In this document: in pieces, positions 1 through 8,031 of the stretch
How the letters are laid out: each line of letters starts with the position of its first letter
How positions within the stretch are numbered: the stretch's first letter is position 1
Program-made: the position numbers and the translations under genes
NCBI GenBank assembly: GCA_030145015.1
Contig: JAQYWI010000033.1
Span: 1-38,901, forward strand
DNA length: 38,901 bases
Direction: 5' to 3'
Origin: Desulfobacterales bacterium
GTDB lineage: Bacteria; Desulfobacterota; Desulfobacteria; Desulfobacterales; JAHEIW01
Notes under the pieces: generated by a model
The model's database searches: none
Told to the model about the DNA's origin: nothing
The model's input: the letters and a program-made list of their open reading frames with translations, nothing else

Positions 1-25
1 GACTAAACCTTACCCGGGCAGGCCT

Positions 26-70
26 GTGATCCTTGCGGATCACTCCTGCTCGACTGGCAACCATTGCCAG
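26..70. other. Two tandem perfect hairpins
   Basis: GTGATCC (26-32) pairs with GGATCAC (37-43) around a 4-nt loop, and CTGGCAA (54-60) pairs with TTGCCAG (64-70) around a 3-nt loop. They lie beyond the 3' end of the minus-strand protease gene. No T-run follows in either direction, so a classical terminator is not supported. They may belong to an element or gene that continues outside the window. Confidence 0.45.
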
Positions 71-78
71 GTTACCCC

Positions 79-156
79 CAGCCTTATAGCTTCCTAGCCT
101 ATCCGCCTTTTTTTGAACCCTGACACCTGACACCTGACACCCGAAACCTGAAATCC
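79..156. repeat. Composite intergenic repeat, copy R1 (half element)
   Basis: This copy holds an AGCCTTATAGCTTCCTAGCC-type stretch, a pyrimidine run, then tandem TGACACC words and GAAACCTGAAA. It corresponds to the right half of the fuller copies at 5997-6227 and 10126-10319; the left arm is not visible here. It lies just past the stop codon of the protease gene. Confidence 0.7.
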
Positions 157-178
157 TAAGTATGCCGGCTACCACCGG

Positions 179-1642
179 TTACTTCGTCAGTTTCACCACT
201 AAAAAACCCGCATTTTTACGCCGGATAAACAGGTTAACGGCTTCGCCTGAATCCACCTGGCTCAATATTTCTTGATAATCCGTCACCGCCTCCAGCGGCC
301 GGCGGTTGATTTCTTTGATAATATCACCGACACGGATATCTGCAGCTTCTCCTTTACTGCCGCTTTCGATTTCGCTAACAATGACACCGGACGTTTCGGC
401 AATATTTAATTGCTGGGCAATTTCAGGCGTTATATTCGATACACGAATACCGAATTCTTCCGCCTGTTCTTTCGGCCGAGCCCGGGAGGCCAGCTTTGTT
501 TCATCGCGTTTGACAATTTTGACCTTAACTGTTTTTTCGTTTCCGTCGCGTAATATTTTTATTTTGGCGCTTTCACCGACGGGTACTCCCGCGATCATGC
601 TGGTCAGTTGTCGGCTGGTTTTAATCTTCTGGCCGTTTACCTCAAGAATAATGTCCTTTGGTTTTATGCCGGCCTTGTCCGCCGGATCGCCTTCAAAAAC
701 GTCCGCGACAAATACGCCCTCTTTGCTCTTAATTCCATAGTATTCGGCCATTTCACTGCTCAAATCCTGAATGGCAACACCAAGCCATCCACGGGTGACT
801 TCTCCTTCAGATTTAAGCGCCATGATAATTCCTTTAGCGAGGTTGACCGGAATGGCAAAGCCGATCCCCTGGCCGCTAGCAACAATGGCTGTATTGATCC
901 CGATCACCTCCCCGTTCAAATTGAGAAGAGGCCCGCCGCTGTTGCCGGGATTGATGGACGCATCGGTTTGAATGAAATCATCATAGGGTCCCGAACCGAT
1001 AACCCGGCCTTTGGCACTGACGATTCCTGCGGTAACGGTGTGTTCAAGCCCAAAAGGGCTGCCGATTGCCACAACCCACTGCCCGACTTTTAGTTCATCG
1101 GAATCACCCAGCTTTGCAGTCGGTAGATCCTGGCCCGAAGTTATTTTTAACAAGGCAATGTCCGTATTGGGATCCCGTCCAACGATCTCTGCATCGAATT
1201 CGCGTTCATCTTTGAGTTTGACCTTTATTTGGTCTGCATCTTCGATGACATGGTTGTTGGTCACGACAAAACCATCTTTATCAATAATGAATCCGGATCC
1301 GAGGCTGGGCTGTTTGAATTCCTTCTGCATATCTTCGCCAAAATAGCGTTCAAAAAAGTCCTTAAAAGGCCCTTTTCTACCCCAGGGATCGCGCTGAAAT
1401 TGGCGGAAAACCGGCCCCCCGCCTTTGATGGTCTTCACTGTGCGGATGTTGACAACCGCCGGACTCACCATCTCCGCCAATTGATTGAAGCTGGCAGGTG
1501 CGTTGAAATATTGCGTCGATTTGGCATGCGCGACCGGACCGGCAACACGATCAGCGAGTAACCCTGCTGCGCCGATCAGGACCAAGGTGACGAAAATAAC
1601 ATTACGTCTAAATAATTTTGCATTCATTTCGCTGGATCCCAT
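179..1642 (-). CDS. degP: HtrA/DegP-family periplasmic serine protease (Do)
   Basis: This is an envelope quality-control protease-chaperone that degrades misfolded periplasmic proteins. The 487-residue length suits the two-PDZ class. The N-terminus carries a hydrophobic signal or anchor at about residues 14-32. The trypsin-like domain shows the full catalytic triad: His131 (TNNHVIE), Asp161 (NTDIALLK) and Ser235 (GNSGGPL). Two PDZ domains follow at about 282-378 and 392-480. The start is chosen because AAAGGAG sits 10 nt before the ATG; an internal Met at residue 6 has no better ribosome site. It is transcribed alone, divergently from the ABC operon. Heat or envelope-stress control is usual in the family, but no sigma-32 or sigma-E site was recognised. 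DegP and DegQ cannot be separated from sequence alone. Confidence 0.96.
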   Translation of the reverse strand: MGSSEMNAKLFRRNVIFVTLVLIGAAGLLADRVAGPVAHAKSTQYFNAPASFNQLAEMVSPAVVNIRTVKTIKGGGPVFRQFQRDPWGRKGPFKDFFERYFGEDMQKEFKQPSLGSGFIIDKDGFVVTNNHVIEDADQIKVKLKDEREFDAEIVGRDPNTDIALLKITSGQDLPTAKLGDSDELKVGQWVVAIGSPFGLEHTVTAGIVSAKGRVIGSGPYDDFIQTDASINPGNSGGPLLNLNGEVIGINTAIVASGQGIGFAIPVNLAKGIIMALKSEGEVTRGWLGVAIQDLSSEMAEYYGIKSKEGVFVADVFEGDPADKAGIKPKDIILEVNGQKIKTSRQLTSMIAGVPVGESAKIKILRDGNEKTVKVKIVKRDETKLASRARPKEQAEEFGIRVSNITPEIAQQLNIAETSGVIVSEIESGSKGEAADIRVGDIIKEINRRPLEAVTDYQEILSQVDSGEAVNLFIRRKNAGFLVVKLTK

Positions 1643-2108
1643 AAATATGTTTCTCCTTTCAAAAAGGTAAGATGCCCTAAAACCGGACGCAAGGATATTA
1701 TCAGAAGCATGCGGATGAATTCAACAATCAATACTTTAACAGGGGGCATCCCTTGCAAACACTCAATTTATGTATTAAAATTTCTAAAAACCGCGTCACG
1801 TTCCAATAAATGCACAGACGGCGCTTATACACTATAGTAAGTCAATTTTTCATTTTTTCCATATTTTAGCAAAAAAAAATTCAAAATTTTGTTCGGATTG
1901 TTTTCGAGGCAACAATTTTCGTTTTGCCTGCCCGCCGGGCCATGTCAGAACGTTTTCAACTTTTATCAAATCGGAAGAAAGCCATGTTGGCACTTGACAC
2001 CTGCGCCTGATTTTTTTATAGCCTCATGCCCAAATCCTGGTTTTTCAGAAAAGCACAGCCAAGATAATCAATACCTATTTGAGGCACACTTAAAAAGGGA
2101 GATCCAAA
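1643..2108. other. Divergent intergenic region between protease and ABC operon
   Basis: AT-rich noncoding stretch of 466 bases. It carries a good plus-strand promoter at 1994-2022 (listed separately). A minus-strand promoter for the protease must also lie here but no convincing one was found. An open frame at 1889-2143 has no ribosome site, overlaps the promoter and the next gene, and is not accepted. Confidence 0.6.
1994..2022 (+). promoter_or_regulatory. Sigma-70-type promoter of the Gld-like ABC operon
   Basis: TTGACA (1994-1999) is a perfect -35 box. A 17-nt spacer leads to TATAGC (2017-2022), which matches 4 of 6 positions of the -10 consensus. It would give a leader of about 80 nt before the ATPase ATG at 2109. 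Confidence 0.6.
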
Positions 2109-3044
2109 ATGATTCATGTCGAAAATCTGACCAAATATTATAACCGACTTTGCGCAGTGGATCAGATCAATTTCGATATTCAAAAAGGCGAAATTCTGGG
2201 GCTGCTGGGCCCGAATGGAGCCGGTAAAACCACCACCCTGCGTATGCTTACCGGCTATCTGCAACCCAGCTCGGGCAGCATCAACATCAAAGGTTTAAGC
2301 ATTGATAAACATGTATTGGAAATCAAGAAGCTTTTAGGCTATCTGCCGGAATCGGCCCCGTTATACCATGATATGCTGGTTTTTGATTACCTGAAATATG
2401 TGGCCGCCATACGGGAAATTGATAGCGGGCAAAAACTTCCGCGCATTCGTCAACTGGCTGATCTTTGCGGCATCAATGAAGTCATGAGCCAGCCGATTGG
2501 CGAACTTTCCAAAGGATACAAACAGCGCGTGGGCCTGGCCCATGCCATGATGAATGACCCTGAAGTTTTGATCTTTGATGAACCCACCTCCGGTCTGGAC
2601 CCCAACCAGATTGTCGAGATTCGAAAAATTATCAAAGAAATCGGCAAAGAAAAAACCATCATCTTTTCAACTCACATTCTGAGTGAAGCCGAGGCAACTT
2701 GCGATCGGATCATCATTATCAATCAAGGCCAAATCGTTGCTGACGGCAGCACCGAAAACCTGAAGCAGTCCTCGAGCGCCAAAAACATTATGCATCTTTG
2801 CCTCCAAAACGCAGATTTTAAAATCGTGGAGGCAAACTTAAGTGCGCTTGATGGGGTTGAAAGTGTTACCAAAATTAAAGAAACCGACTCCGAATTAGAC
2901 GTCAGCGTCACCTGCCAGTCGGCAGGTGACCTGCGCCCGGACGTCTATCGAAAGATAAAGGAAACCGATTGGATTCTTTTAGATTTTCATCAGGAGACCC
3001 AGACACTGGAAAACATTTTCCGCGAGCTTACCAAGGAGAGCTAA
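2109..3044 (+). CDS. ABC transporter ATP-binding protein (GldA/CcmA-like)
   Basis: Cytoplasmic ATPase of an ABC-2-type export system. Visible motifs are Walker A GPNGAGKT (34-41), the LPES Q-loop variant (79-82) usual in ABC-2 ATPases, signature LSKGYKQR (133-140), Walker B LIFDEP (154-159) and the switch His189. The C-terminal ~90 residues are the variable regulatory extension of this group. An AAGGGAG-type ribosome site precedes the ATG. It heads a run of four genes with an ABC-2 permease one nucleotide downstream, a GldG-like protein and a DUF4340 protein. In Bacteroidetes similar proteins (GldA-F-G) are linked to gliding motility. In this lineage the cargo is unknown and gliding should not be assumed. 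Confidence 0.93.
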   Translation: MIHVENLTKYYNRLCAVDQINFDIQKGEILGLLGPNGAGKTTTLRMLTGYLQPSSGSINIKGLSIDKHVLEIKKLLGYLPESAPLYHDMLVFDYLKYVAAIREIDSGQKLPRIRQLADLCGINEVMSQPIGELSKGYKQRVGLAHAMMNDPEVLIFDEPTSGLDPNQIVEIRKIIKEIGKEKTIIFSTHILSEAEATCDRIIIINQGQIVADGSTENLKQSSSAKNIMHLCLQNADFKIVEANLSALDGVESVTKIKETDSELDVSVTCQSAGDLRPDVYRKIKETDWILLDFHQETQTLENIFRELTKES

Positions 3045-3045
3045 C

Positions 3046-3750
3046 ATGCGCCAGGTTGCCCATATTTTCCGAAAAGAATTTAGTGCTTATTTTATATCCC
3101 CGATTGCCTATATCGTCATTTCGATATTTCTTTTTGTAACCGGCTGGTTCTTTTTTGCAACATTTTTTCTTTTCAACCAGGCCGTCCTGCGCAATTTTTA
3201 TGCCCTGCTGCCGGTTGTATTTGCTTTCGTCATCCCGGCCATCACCATGCGATTGATATCCGAAGAATTAAACGTCGGTTCGGATGAGATCTTGCTGACG
3301 ATGCCGGTGACCTATGGCGATGTGATTCTCGGAAAATTTTTTGCCAGCATTGCCCTCATCATTGCCATGCTGATCCCGACATTTGCTTATCCGCTGACAG
3401 TCTCCTTCATGGGGCAATTGGACTGGGGACCCGTTGTGGGCGGATACCTCGGTGCGGTTTTTCTGGGTGCTGCTTTTTCAGGCGTTGGTTTGTTTGCCTC
3501 GGCGCTCACCCGTAACCAGATCATTGCCTTCATCATCGGACTGGCGATCTGTTTTACGCTGACCCTGATCGACAAAATGCTTTTTTTCCTGCCCCAGTCC
3601 TTGCTGGGCGTATTTACCTACCTGGGAGCTGATTTTCATTTTCAAAATATTGCCAAAGGCATTATCGATTCCAGAGATATTCTGTATTTTGCAAGCGTTT
3701 GTTTTATAGGCCTTTTCGGGGCCCATCTCGCCCTGCACCAACGACATTAA
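3046..3750 (+). CDS. ABC-2 type transporter permease (GldF-like)
   Basis: Integral membrane permease partner of the preceding ATPase. The 234-residue protein begins with the typical segment MRQVAHIFRKEFSAYFISP and has about six hydrophobic segments, with a conserved patch including AITMRLISEELNVGSDE after the second one. It starts one nucleotide after the ATPase stop, with GGAGAG overlapping the end of that gene as ribosome site, so translational coupling is likely. The length fits GldF-like ABC-2 permeases. The transported substrate cannot be deduced. Confidence 0.9.
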   Translation: MRQVAHIFRKEFSAYFISPIAYIVISIFLFVTGWFFFATFFLFNQAVLRNFYALLPVVFAFVIPAITMRLISEELNVGSDEILLTMPVTYGDVILGKFFASIALIIAMLIPTFAYPLTVSFMGQLDWGPVVGGYLGAVFLGAAFSGVGLFASALTRNQIIAFIIGLAICFTLTLIDKMLFFLPQSLLGVFTYLGADFHFQNIAKGIIDSRDILYFASVCFIGLFGAHLALHQRH

Positions 3751-3760
3751 GGAGCAAGAA

Positions 3761-5992
3761 ATGTTGCCGAAAAAAGGATCGGAAAAATATATTAGATTTT
3801 TGGTATATCTCATCATCGTTGTGCTGGTTAACGTTGCAGGCATCACCCTTTTCTTCAGACTGGATCTGACCGCCAACAAAATGTATTCGATCTCGGAAGC
3901 CAGTAAAAAGGTGGTATCCACTTTGTCCGAACCTTTAACGGTAAAGGTTTTTTTTACAAAAAACCTGCCGGCGCCCCACAATAATACCGAACGCTACCTG
4001 CATGACCTGCTGGAAGAATATGGCATCTATGCCAGCCATCATTTTAACTATCACTTTTATGACGTCAGCGCTGAAGAAGGTGAATTATCTGAAGAGACAC
4101 AGGAAAACCAGAGGCTGGCAAATAATTACGGAATTCATCCGGTTCAAATTCAAGCCATTGAAAAAGATGAGGTCAAATTTCAACGGGCGTATATGGGAAT
4201 GGTGCTCATTCACGGTGATTTGATCGAGCGTATTCCGACCATATCGACAACCGAAGGGCTGGAATATAAGATGACCACCGCTATCCAGAAGCTAAACAAT
4301 AAAATAAGCGCGCTGCTGGGTCTGCAGGATAAAGTCCGCATTAAGCTATATTTGTCATCATCGCTTTATCAAATGGCCCCCTACATCGGTCTAAAAAATC
4401 TTTCTGAAATTCCCGATGAGCTGGAAAAGCTTGTTCAACAGCTAAACCAGAAAAATTATAATAAACTCGAATTTGAACATTTAGATCTGTCCGGCGATGA
4501 AGATCAGGAAGCGGTTGCTAAAAAGTACAACATTATGACTGTAAAATGGCCGACACTGGCGAAAGGTGCGGTCCCTCCCGGAAAGGGATCCATCGGTCTG
4601 GTAATGGAGTTTGGCGAACAGGCTTTAGTTACCCGCCTGCTGCAGGTGATTCAGATTCCGATTATCGGCACCCAGTACCAGTTAATGAATATGAAAGAAT
4701 TACAAGAAATCATTGAAAAAAATATTGAAGCCCTGATCGATATCAATGAAGATCTGGGTAATCTTGCGGATCACGGAACACTGGATCTTAGCGGCACCTC
4801 GCCGATGCGTCAGTCCGCCTTGCAACAGCAGGATTCGGTATTGAATTTTCGATCATTGATCTCACAAAATTACAGCTTAAAGCAGATCAATCTTGAAGCG
4901 GAGTCCATTCCCGATAATCTCAAATCTATGGTTATTGCCCGGCCCACCCTGCCCTTTTCCGATTACGAACTGTTTCAGATCGACCAGTTTTTGATGAAGG
5001 GCAAAAATCTGGTCTTATTTCTGGATCGATTCACGGAACTCCGGCCCGGCAATCAGCAGGGTGGAAACATCGGGGGCCAGCAACCGGTCTATGTTCCTTT
5101 AGATACCGGGCTTGAGAAACTTTTGGACCACTATGGGATTCGGATTAAAAAATCATATATCATGGACGAAAATTGCTTTCGTCAGACACTTCCGGCTCAG
5201 CTCGGCGGTGGTGAGCGGTCGATTTATTTTGCCCCGATTATCAAAAGCCGGTTTATCAACAAAGAACTGGATTTTATGAAAAGCATCAAGGGGATGATCG
5301 CCATAAAGGTGTCTCCCCTGGAATTGGATACTGAACGGCTGACCGCCAATGGCCTGAAGGCAGAACAATTAATCGCTTCCTCGGAAAAATCATGGGAAAT
5401 GAGCGGCCGAATTACATTGAATCCGATGTTCATCCAGCCGCCGTCTTCAGAAGAAGATATGCAGAGCAAACCGTTGGCTTACATTCTTGCGGGTGAATTC
5501 CCGAGTTACTTTACAGGCAAACCCATGCCGACAAAAAAAATCGATGAAAATGAGTCCGAAAATAAAGATAAAGCGGCTGCCGAACAGCCCCCCCAAAATG
5601 AAGCCACCGCTGCAGATGCCCAATCTGAAATCGATATTTCTAAAATCGTCAGCGACGGCCAATTTATTGCCAGAGGCAAACCCGGCAAAATCTTTCTGAT
5701 GGCCTCAGGGGATATGCTGAAAGACAATGTCCTGGATGCCAGCGGCCGGGGACCCAATGCGACCTATATACTGAACGTCATCGATTACTTAAATGGACGC
5801 GAGGATATTGCGGTCATGCGCGGCAAAGAGCAGCGCTTCAACCCGCTGGATGATACCAAAGCGGGGACAAAAACGTTTGTCAAAACATTAAATATCATCG
5901 GCCTGCCGGCGTTTGTCGTACTTTTCGGTATCCTCGTGTGGTTTCGCCGGCATGCCCGTAAGAAAAATATCCAGATGATGTTTCAGAAGTAA
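3761..5992 (+). CDS. GldG-like ABC-associated membrane protein
   Basis: A 743-residue auxiliary subunit of the Gld-type ABC system (ABC-type uncharacterised transport system domain, as in GldG). A membrane segment near residues 12-34 is followed by a large extracytoplasmic region beginning NKMYSISEASKKVVSTLSEP, which is typical of the family. A charged, low-complexity linker follows at about 588-628, and a C-terminal membrane segment (about 709-727) ends in a basic tail. Thus both termini are anchored and the bulk lies outside the membrane. TAAGGAG precedes the ATG and the gap to the permease is 10 nt. No catalytic motif was seen. It is probably a periplasmic scaffold or substrate-handling part of the complex; its molecular role is unproven in the family. 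Confidence 0.88.
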   Translation: MLPKKGSEKYIRFLVYLIIVVLVNVAGITLFFRLDLTANKMYSISEASKKVVSTLSEPLTVKVFFTKNLPAPHNNTERYLHDLLEEYGIYASHHFNYHFYDVSAEEGELSEETQENQRLANNYGIHPVQIQAIEKDEVKFQRAYMGMVLIHGDLIERIPTISTTEGLEYKMTTAIQKLNNKISALLGLQDKVRIKLYLSSSLYQMAPYIGLKNLSEIPDELEKLVQQLNQKNYNKLEFEHLDLSGDEDQEAVAKKYNIMTVKWPTLAKGAVPPGKGSIGLVMEFGEQALVTRLLQVIQIPIIGTQYQLMNMKELQEIIEKNIEALIDINEDLGNLADHGTLDLSGTSPMRQSALQQQDSVLNFRSLISQNYSLKQINLEAESIPDNLKSMVIARPTLPFSDYELFQIDQFLMKGKNLVLFLDRFTELRPGNQQGGNIGGQQPVYVPLDTGLEKLLDHYGIRIKKSYIMDENCFRQTLPAQLGGGERSIYFAPIIKSRFINKELDFMKSIKGMIAIKVSPLELDTERLTANGLKAEQLIASSEKSWEMSGRITLNPMFIQPPSSEEDMQSKPLAYILAGEFPSYFTGKPMPTKKIDENESENKDKAAAEQPPQNEATAADAQSEIDISKIVSDGQFIARGKPGKIFLMASGDMLKDNVLDASGRGPNATYILNVIDYLNGREDIAVMRGKEQRFNPLDDTKAGTKTFVKTLNIIGLPAFVVLFGILVWFRRHARKKNIQMMFQK

Positions 5993-5996
5993 CCGT

Positions 5997-6227
5997 TCAT
6001 AGGTTCAGGGTTCAGAGGTTCAAAAAAGGCTAATAGGCTTGGAAGCTGGGAGGCTGGAAGACTCAGAAGATTTTAAGCCCTAAAGCCTTCCAGCATCCTG
6101 GCATCCCAGCTTCAAGCCTATGAGCTGTTTGCCTGAACACTGACACCCGAAACCTGACACCTGAAACCATATTAATAAAACCCAGAACGGTGAACTTCTG
6201 AACCCTGAACCTTTTCAGGTTGAACCT
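5997..6227. repeat. Composite intergenic repeat, copy R2 (full inverted form)
   Basis: The outer arm AGGTTCAGGGTTCAGAGGTT (6001-6020) is answered by an inverted copy around 6194-6212 with about two mismatches. Inside lie inverted arms of the second word, AATAGGCTTGGAAGCTGGGA (about 6032-6051) against CCCAGCTTCAAGCCTAT (about 6105-6121). Words GACACCCGAAACC and GACACCTGAAACC occur at about 6142-6168. It separates the GldG-like gene from the DUF4340 gene. Confidence 0.8.
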
Positions 6228-6253
6228 TTGAATCTGCGAATGGAAACCGAAAA

Positions 6254-7255
6254 ATGAAATTTAAAAAAGAATACATAATCCTTATTCTGATCATTGCCGG
6301 ATTGTCGGCTTACTTGTTGATGCGCAGCTCCGATCGCACCCTTTACCAGCTGCCCCAGATCACCGGCCTGGAACAAAAGCAAATTACCAAAATTGAAATT
6401 TCAAAAGAAGGCCATTCTTTTGTTTTGAATAAAAAGGACGACAAATGGTACCTCGATCCGCCCGGATATCTCGTCGATGCAAACAGGGTTAACGACATGC
6501 TCAACGTGTTTGAAACCCTTACGCTAACCGCCCTGGTCTCTGAATCAGAGGATTATATCCGCTATGATTTGCATGCCGGGAAAAAAATCACTGTTAAAGC
6601 CTGGCAGGAAGATTCACTGATGCGAAATTTTGATATCGGAAAAGCGGCTTCATCGTTTCGACATACCTTCGTCAAGCTAAACGATGACAGCCGCGTCTTT
6701 CACGCCAGAGACAATTTCAGAGGCAAGTTTGAGCTTAGCGAAGACAATCTACGCGATAAAAGCGTATTGTCTTTTAAGATCACCGACATTCAGGAAATTC
6801 AAATTGACAAGGATCAAACCTCCCTGAAATTGGCGCGCACGCAGATCCCGGTCGAATCTGCTAAATCCGAGCAAGAAAAATCGGAAAACTCAGCGCCGGA
6901 AGCCATGAAGCCCGTCTGGCAAAGCCCGGATGGCAAACAAGCTGACGCCATTAGCCTCAACCGCCTGCTGACTGCCCTTGCCAAGCTGAGCTGTGATGCA
7001 TATATCACTGATCGCAATAAAGATGCGTTTTCAGATCCGATATACACGGTGAAATTAAAGGGAATCCAGGATTACCAGCTGGACATTTTTGCCAAACTTC
7101 AAACGGATGATAAAAACCATCCGGCCGTCTCTTCTGCCAACGATTATCCTTTCTTCCTGTCCGATAGCAAGGTAGAAAAAATCACGATAAATCCCGAAGA
7201 GATGCTCAAAAAGCCTGAATCGGATGAAAAAACATCCGAGCCGCCGAAGCCTTAA
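6254..7255 (+). CDS. DUF4340 domain-containing membrane-anchored protein
   Basis: A 333-residue protein with an N-terminal membrane anchor (about 5-23) and an extracytoplasmic beta-rich region. The stretch ITKIEISKEGHSFVLNKKD, followed by KWYLDPPGYLVD, is typical of DUF4340. A Pro/Glu/Lys-rich tail ends the protein. In many Deltaproteobacteria DUF4340 genes sit next to GldA-F-G-like genes, so it is likely a further subunit of this ABC system. It is separated from the GldG-like gene by 261 nt holding repeat R2, so it may be less tightly co-expressed. No strong ribosome site is seen before the ATG (GGAAACCGAAAA), so the exact start is a little uncertain. Confidence 0.85.
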   Translation: MKFKKEYIILILIIAGLSAYLLMRSSDRTLYQLPQITGLEQKQITKIEISKEGHSFVLNKKDDKWYLDPPGYLVDANRVNDMLNVFETLTLTALVSESEDYIRYDLHAGKKITVKAWQEDSLMRNFDIGKAASSFRHTFVKLNDDSRVFHARDNFRGKFELSEDNLRDKSVLSFKITDIQEIQIDKDQTSLKLARTQIPVESAKSEQEKSENSAPEAMKPVWQSPDGKQADAISLNRLLTALAKLSCDAYITDRNKDAFSDPIYTVKLKGIQDYQLDIFAKLQTDDKNHPAVSSANDYPFFLSDSKVEKITINPEEMLKKPESDEKTSEPPKP

Positions 7256-7297
7256 TAATCGCAAAAGAATAGATAGCGGCTTGGTAGACGCCACTGG

Positions 7298-7564
7298 TCA
7301 CTTCAACTGGCTATCTTTGCTGCCGCGCCGATTGAAACCCGTGGGAATCGCCTGCCGTTTTTCGCGCTCTGACTGGCAGCTGACGCATAAGCGAACTCCG
7401 GGGATTGCTTTGCGACGAGCGTCTGGAATAACAGTCTCGCATTCCTCACAAAGGGTTGAGCCCTCACCATCAGGCAACCGACTCATAGCCAGCTTTACTG
7501 CGTCTTCTACACTGGCGTCTATTTGATCCTGCACACCTCCATCACGGGTCCAACCACCAGCCAT
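7298..7564 (-). CDS. ybiI: DksA/TraR-type zinc finger protein, YbiI family
   Basis: An 88-residue protein closely resembling Escherichia coli YbiI along its whole length. It has the N-terminal GGWTRDGGVQDQID region, a C4 zinc finger made by Cys39, Cys42, Cys60 and Cys63 (CEEC...RLCVSC) and the C-terminal signature NRRGSKDSQLK. YbiI belongs to the DksA/TraR C4 zinc finger superfamily but lacks the long coiled coil of DksA. Whether it acts on RNA polymerase is not established. AGGAG lies 6 nt before the ATG. It is convergent with the DUF4340 gene and apparently monocistronic. Confidence 0.9.
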   Translation of the reverse strand: MAGGWTRDGGVQDQIDASVEDAVKLAMSRLPDGEGSTLCEECETVIPDARRKAIPGVRLCVSCQSEREKRQAIPTGFNRRGSKDSQLK

Positions 7565-7914
7565 AATTAGCTCCTACTATAAAATATTCCGTATGTTGGA
7601 TTTGCAGAATTCGGGTCACAGCAAAACCTGCACGCTAACCGCTGAGCCACACAAATATATGTTCAGCGATGAAATGAAAAGATTTCATTACTGTTCGGAT
7701 ACACTACACAGGCCTCTTCATAGCTGCAGACTACTTGCCATAGTTGGCGAAACGTCCGACTGTATAATGCATATGCAAATCCTCACTATTTTGCAAGGGG
7801 CGAAATTGTATGTTCCTGATGGTGAAATCTGGCGGAACTGAAAATTTGTTAGATGTGCTGATGTAAGGTGCAAATTTTTGTTCTGATTAACGATTATCAA
7901 AACAAACGGATAGG
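7565..7914. other. Noncoding stretch upstream of ybiI
   Basis: About 350 bases without an acceptable gene. Open frames at 7593-7841 (+) and 7718-7900 (-) lack ribosome sites and have unnatural composition. A TGCATATGCA palindrome lies near 7770, but no clear promoter or terminator is recognisable. Confidence 0.5.
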
Positions 7915-8022
7915 TTACCAGTAGTATTTAATATGGTAAACCGCAACGAGGACAGCGATCGCTAAAATTATAAAAGGAAAATACGGCATAAGTTTGAGCG
8001 CTTTTTCTTTGATCTTTCCCAT
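7915..8022 (-). CDS. Small single-pass membrane peptide, 35 aa
   Basis: The frame starts with an ATG at 8022, nine nucleotides after the stop of the TauE/SafE permease gene, and ends in TAA at 7915-7917. The product is MGKIKEKALKLMPYFPFI, then a hydrophobic run (IILAIAVLVAVYHI) and a KYYW tail: a lysine-rich cytoplasmic start, one transmembrane helix and an aromatic end. The ribosome site is weak (AAGG about 14 nt upstream, inside the previous gene), so translational coupling would be needed. Composition and topology look like a real micro-protein, perhaps an accessory subunit of the permease. I do not recognise a family. Confidence 0.55.
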   Translation of the reverse strand: MGKIKEKALKLMPYFPFIILAIAVLVAVYHIKYYW

Positions 8023-8031
8023 TTTATTTCG

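Noticed and set aside
26..70. tRNA or terminator in the first 70 bases
   Set aside because: Two hairpins only; no cloverleaf, no CCA-side acceptor pairing and no T-run.
1988..2005. TGGCAC...TGC near the Gld-like operon as a sigma-54 promoter
   Set aside because: Spacing between GG and GC is wrong by about three nucleotides; an overlapping sigma-70-type promoter fits better.
7593..7841. 82-residue open frame in the gap upstream of ybiI
   Set aside because: No ribosome site, odd Cys/His-rich composition and no family likeness.
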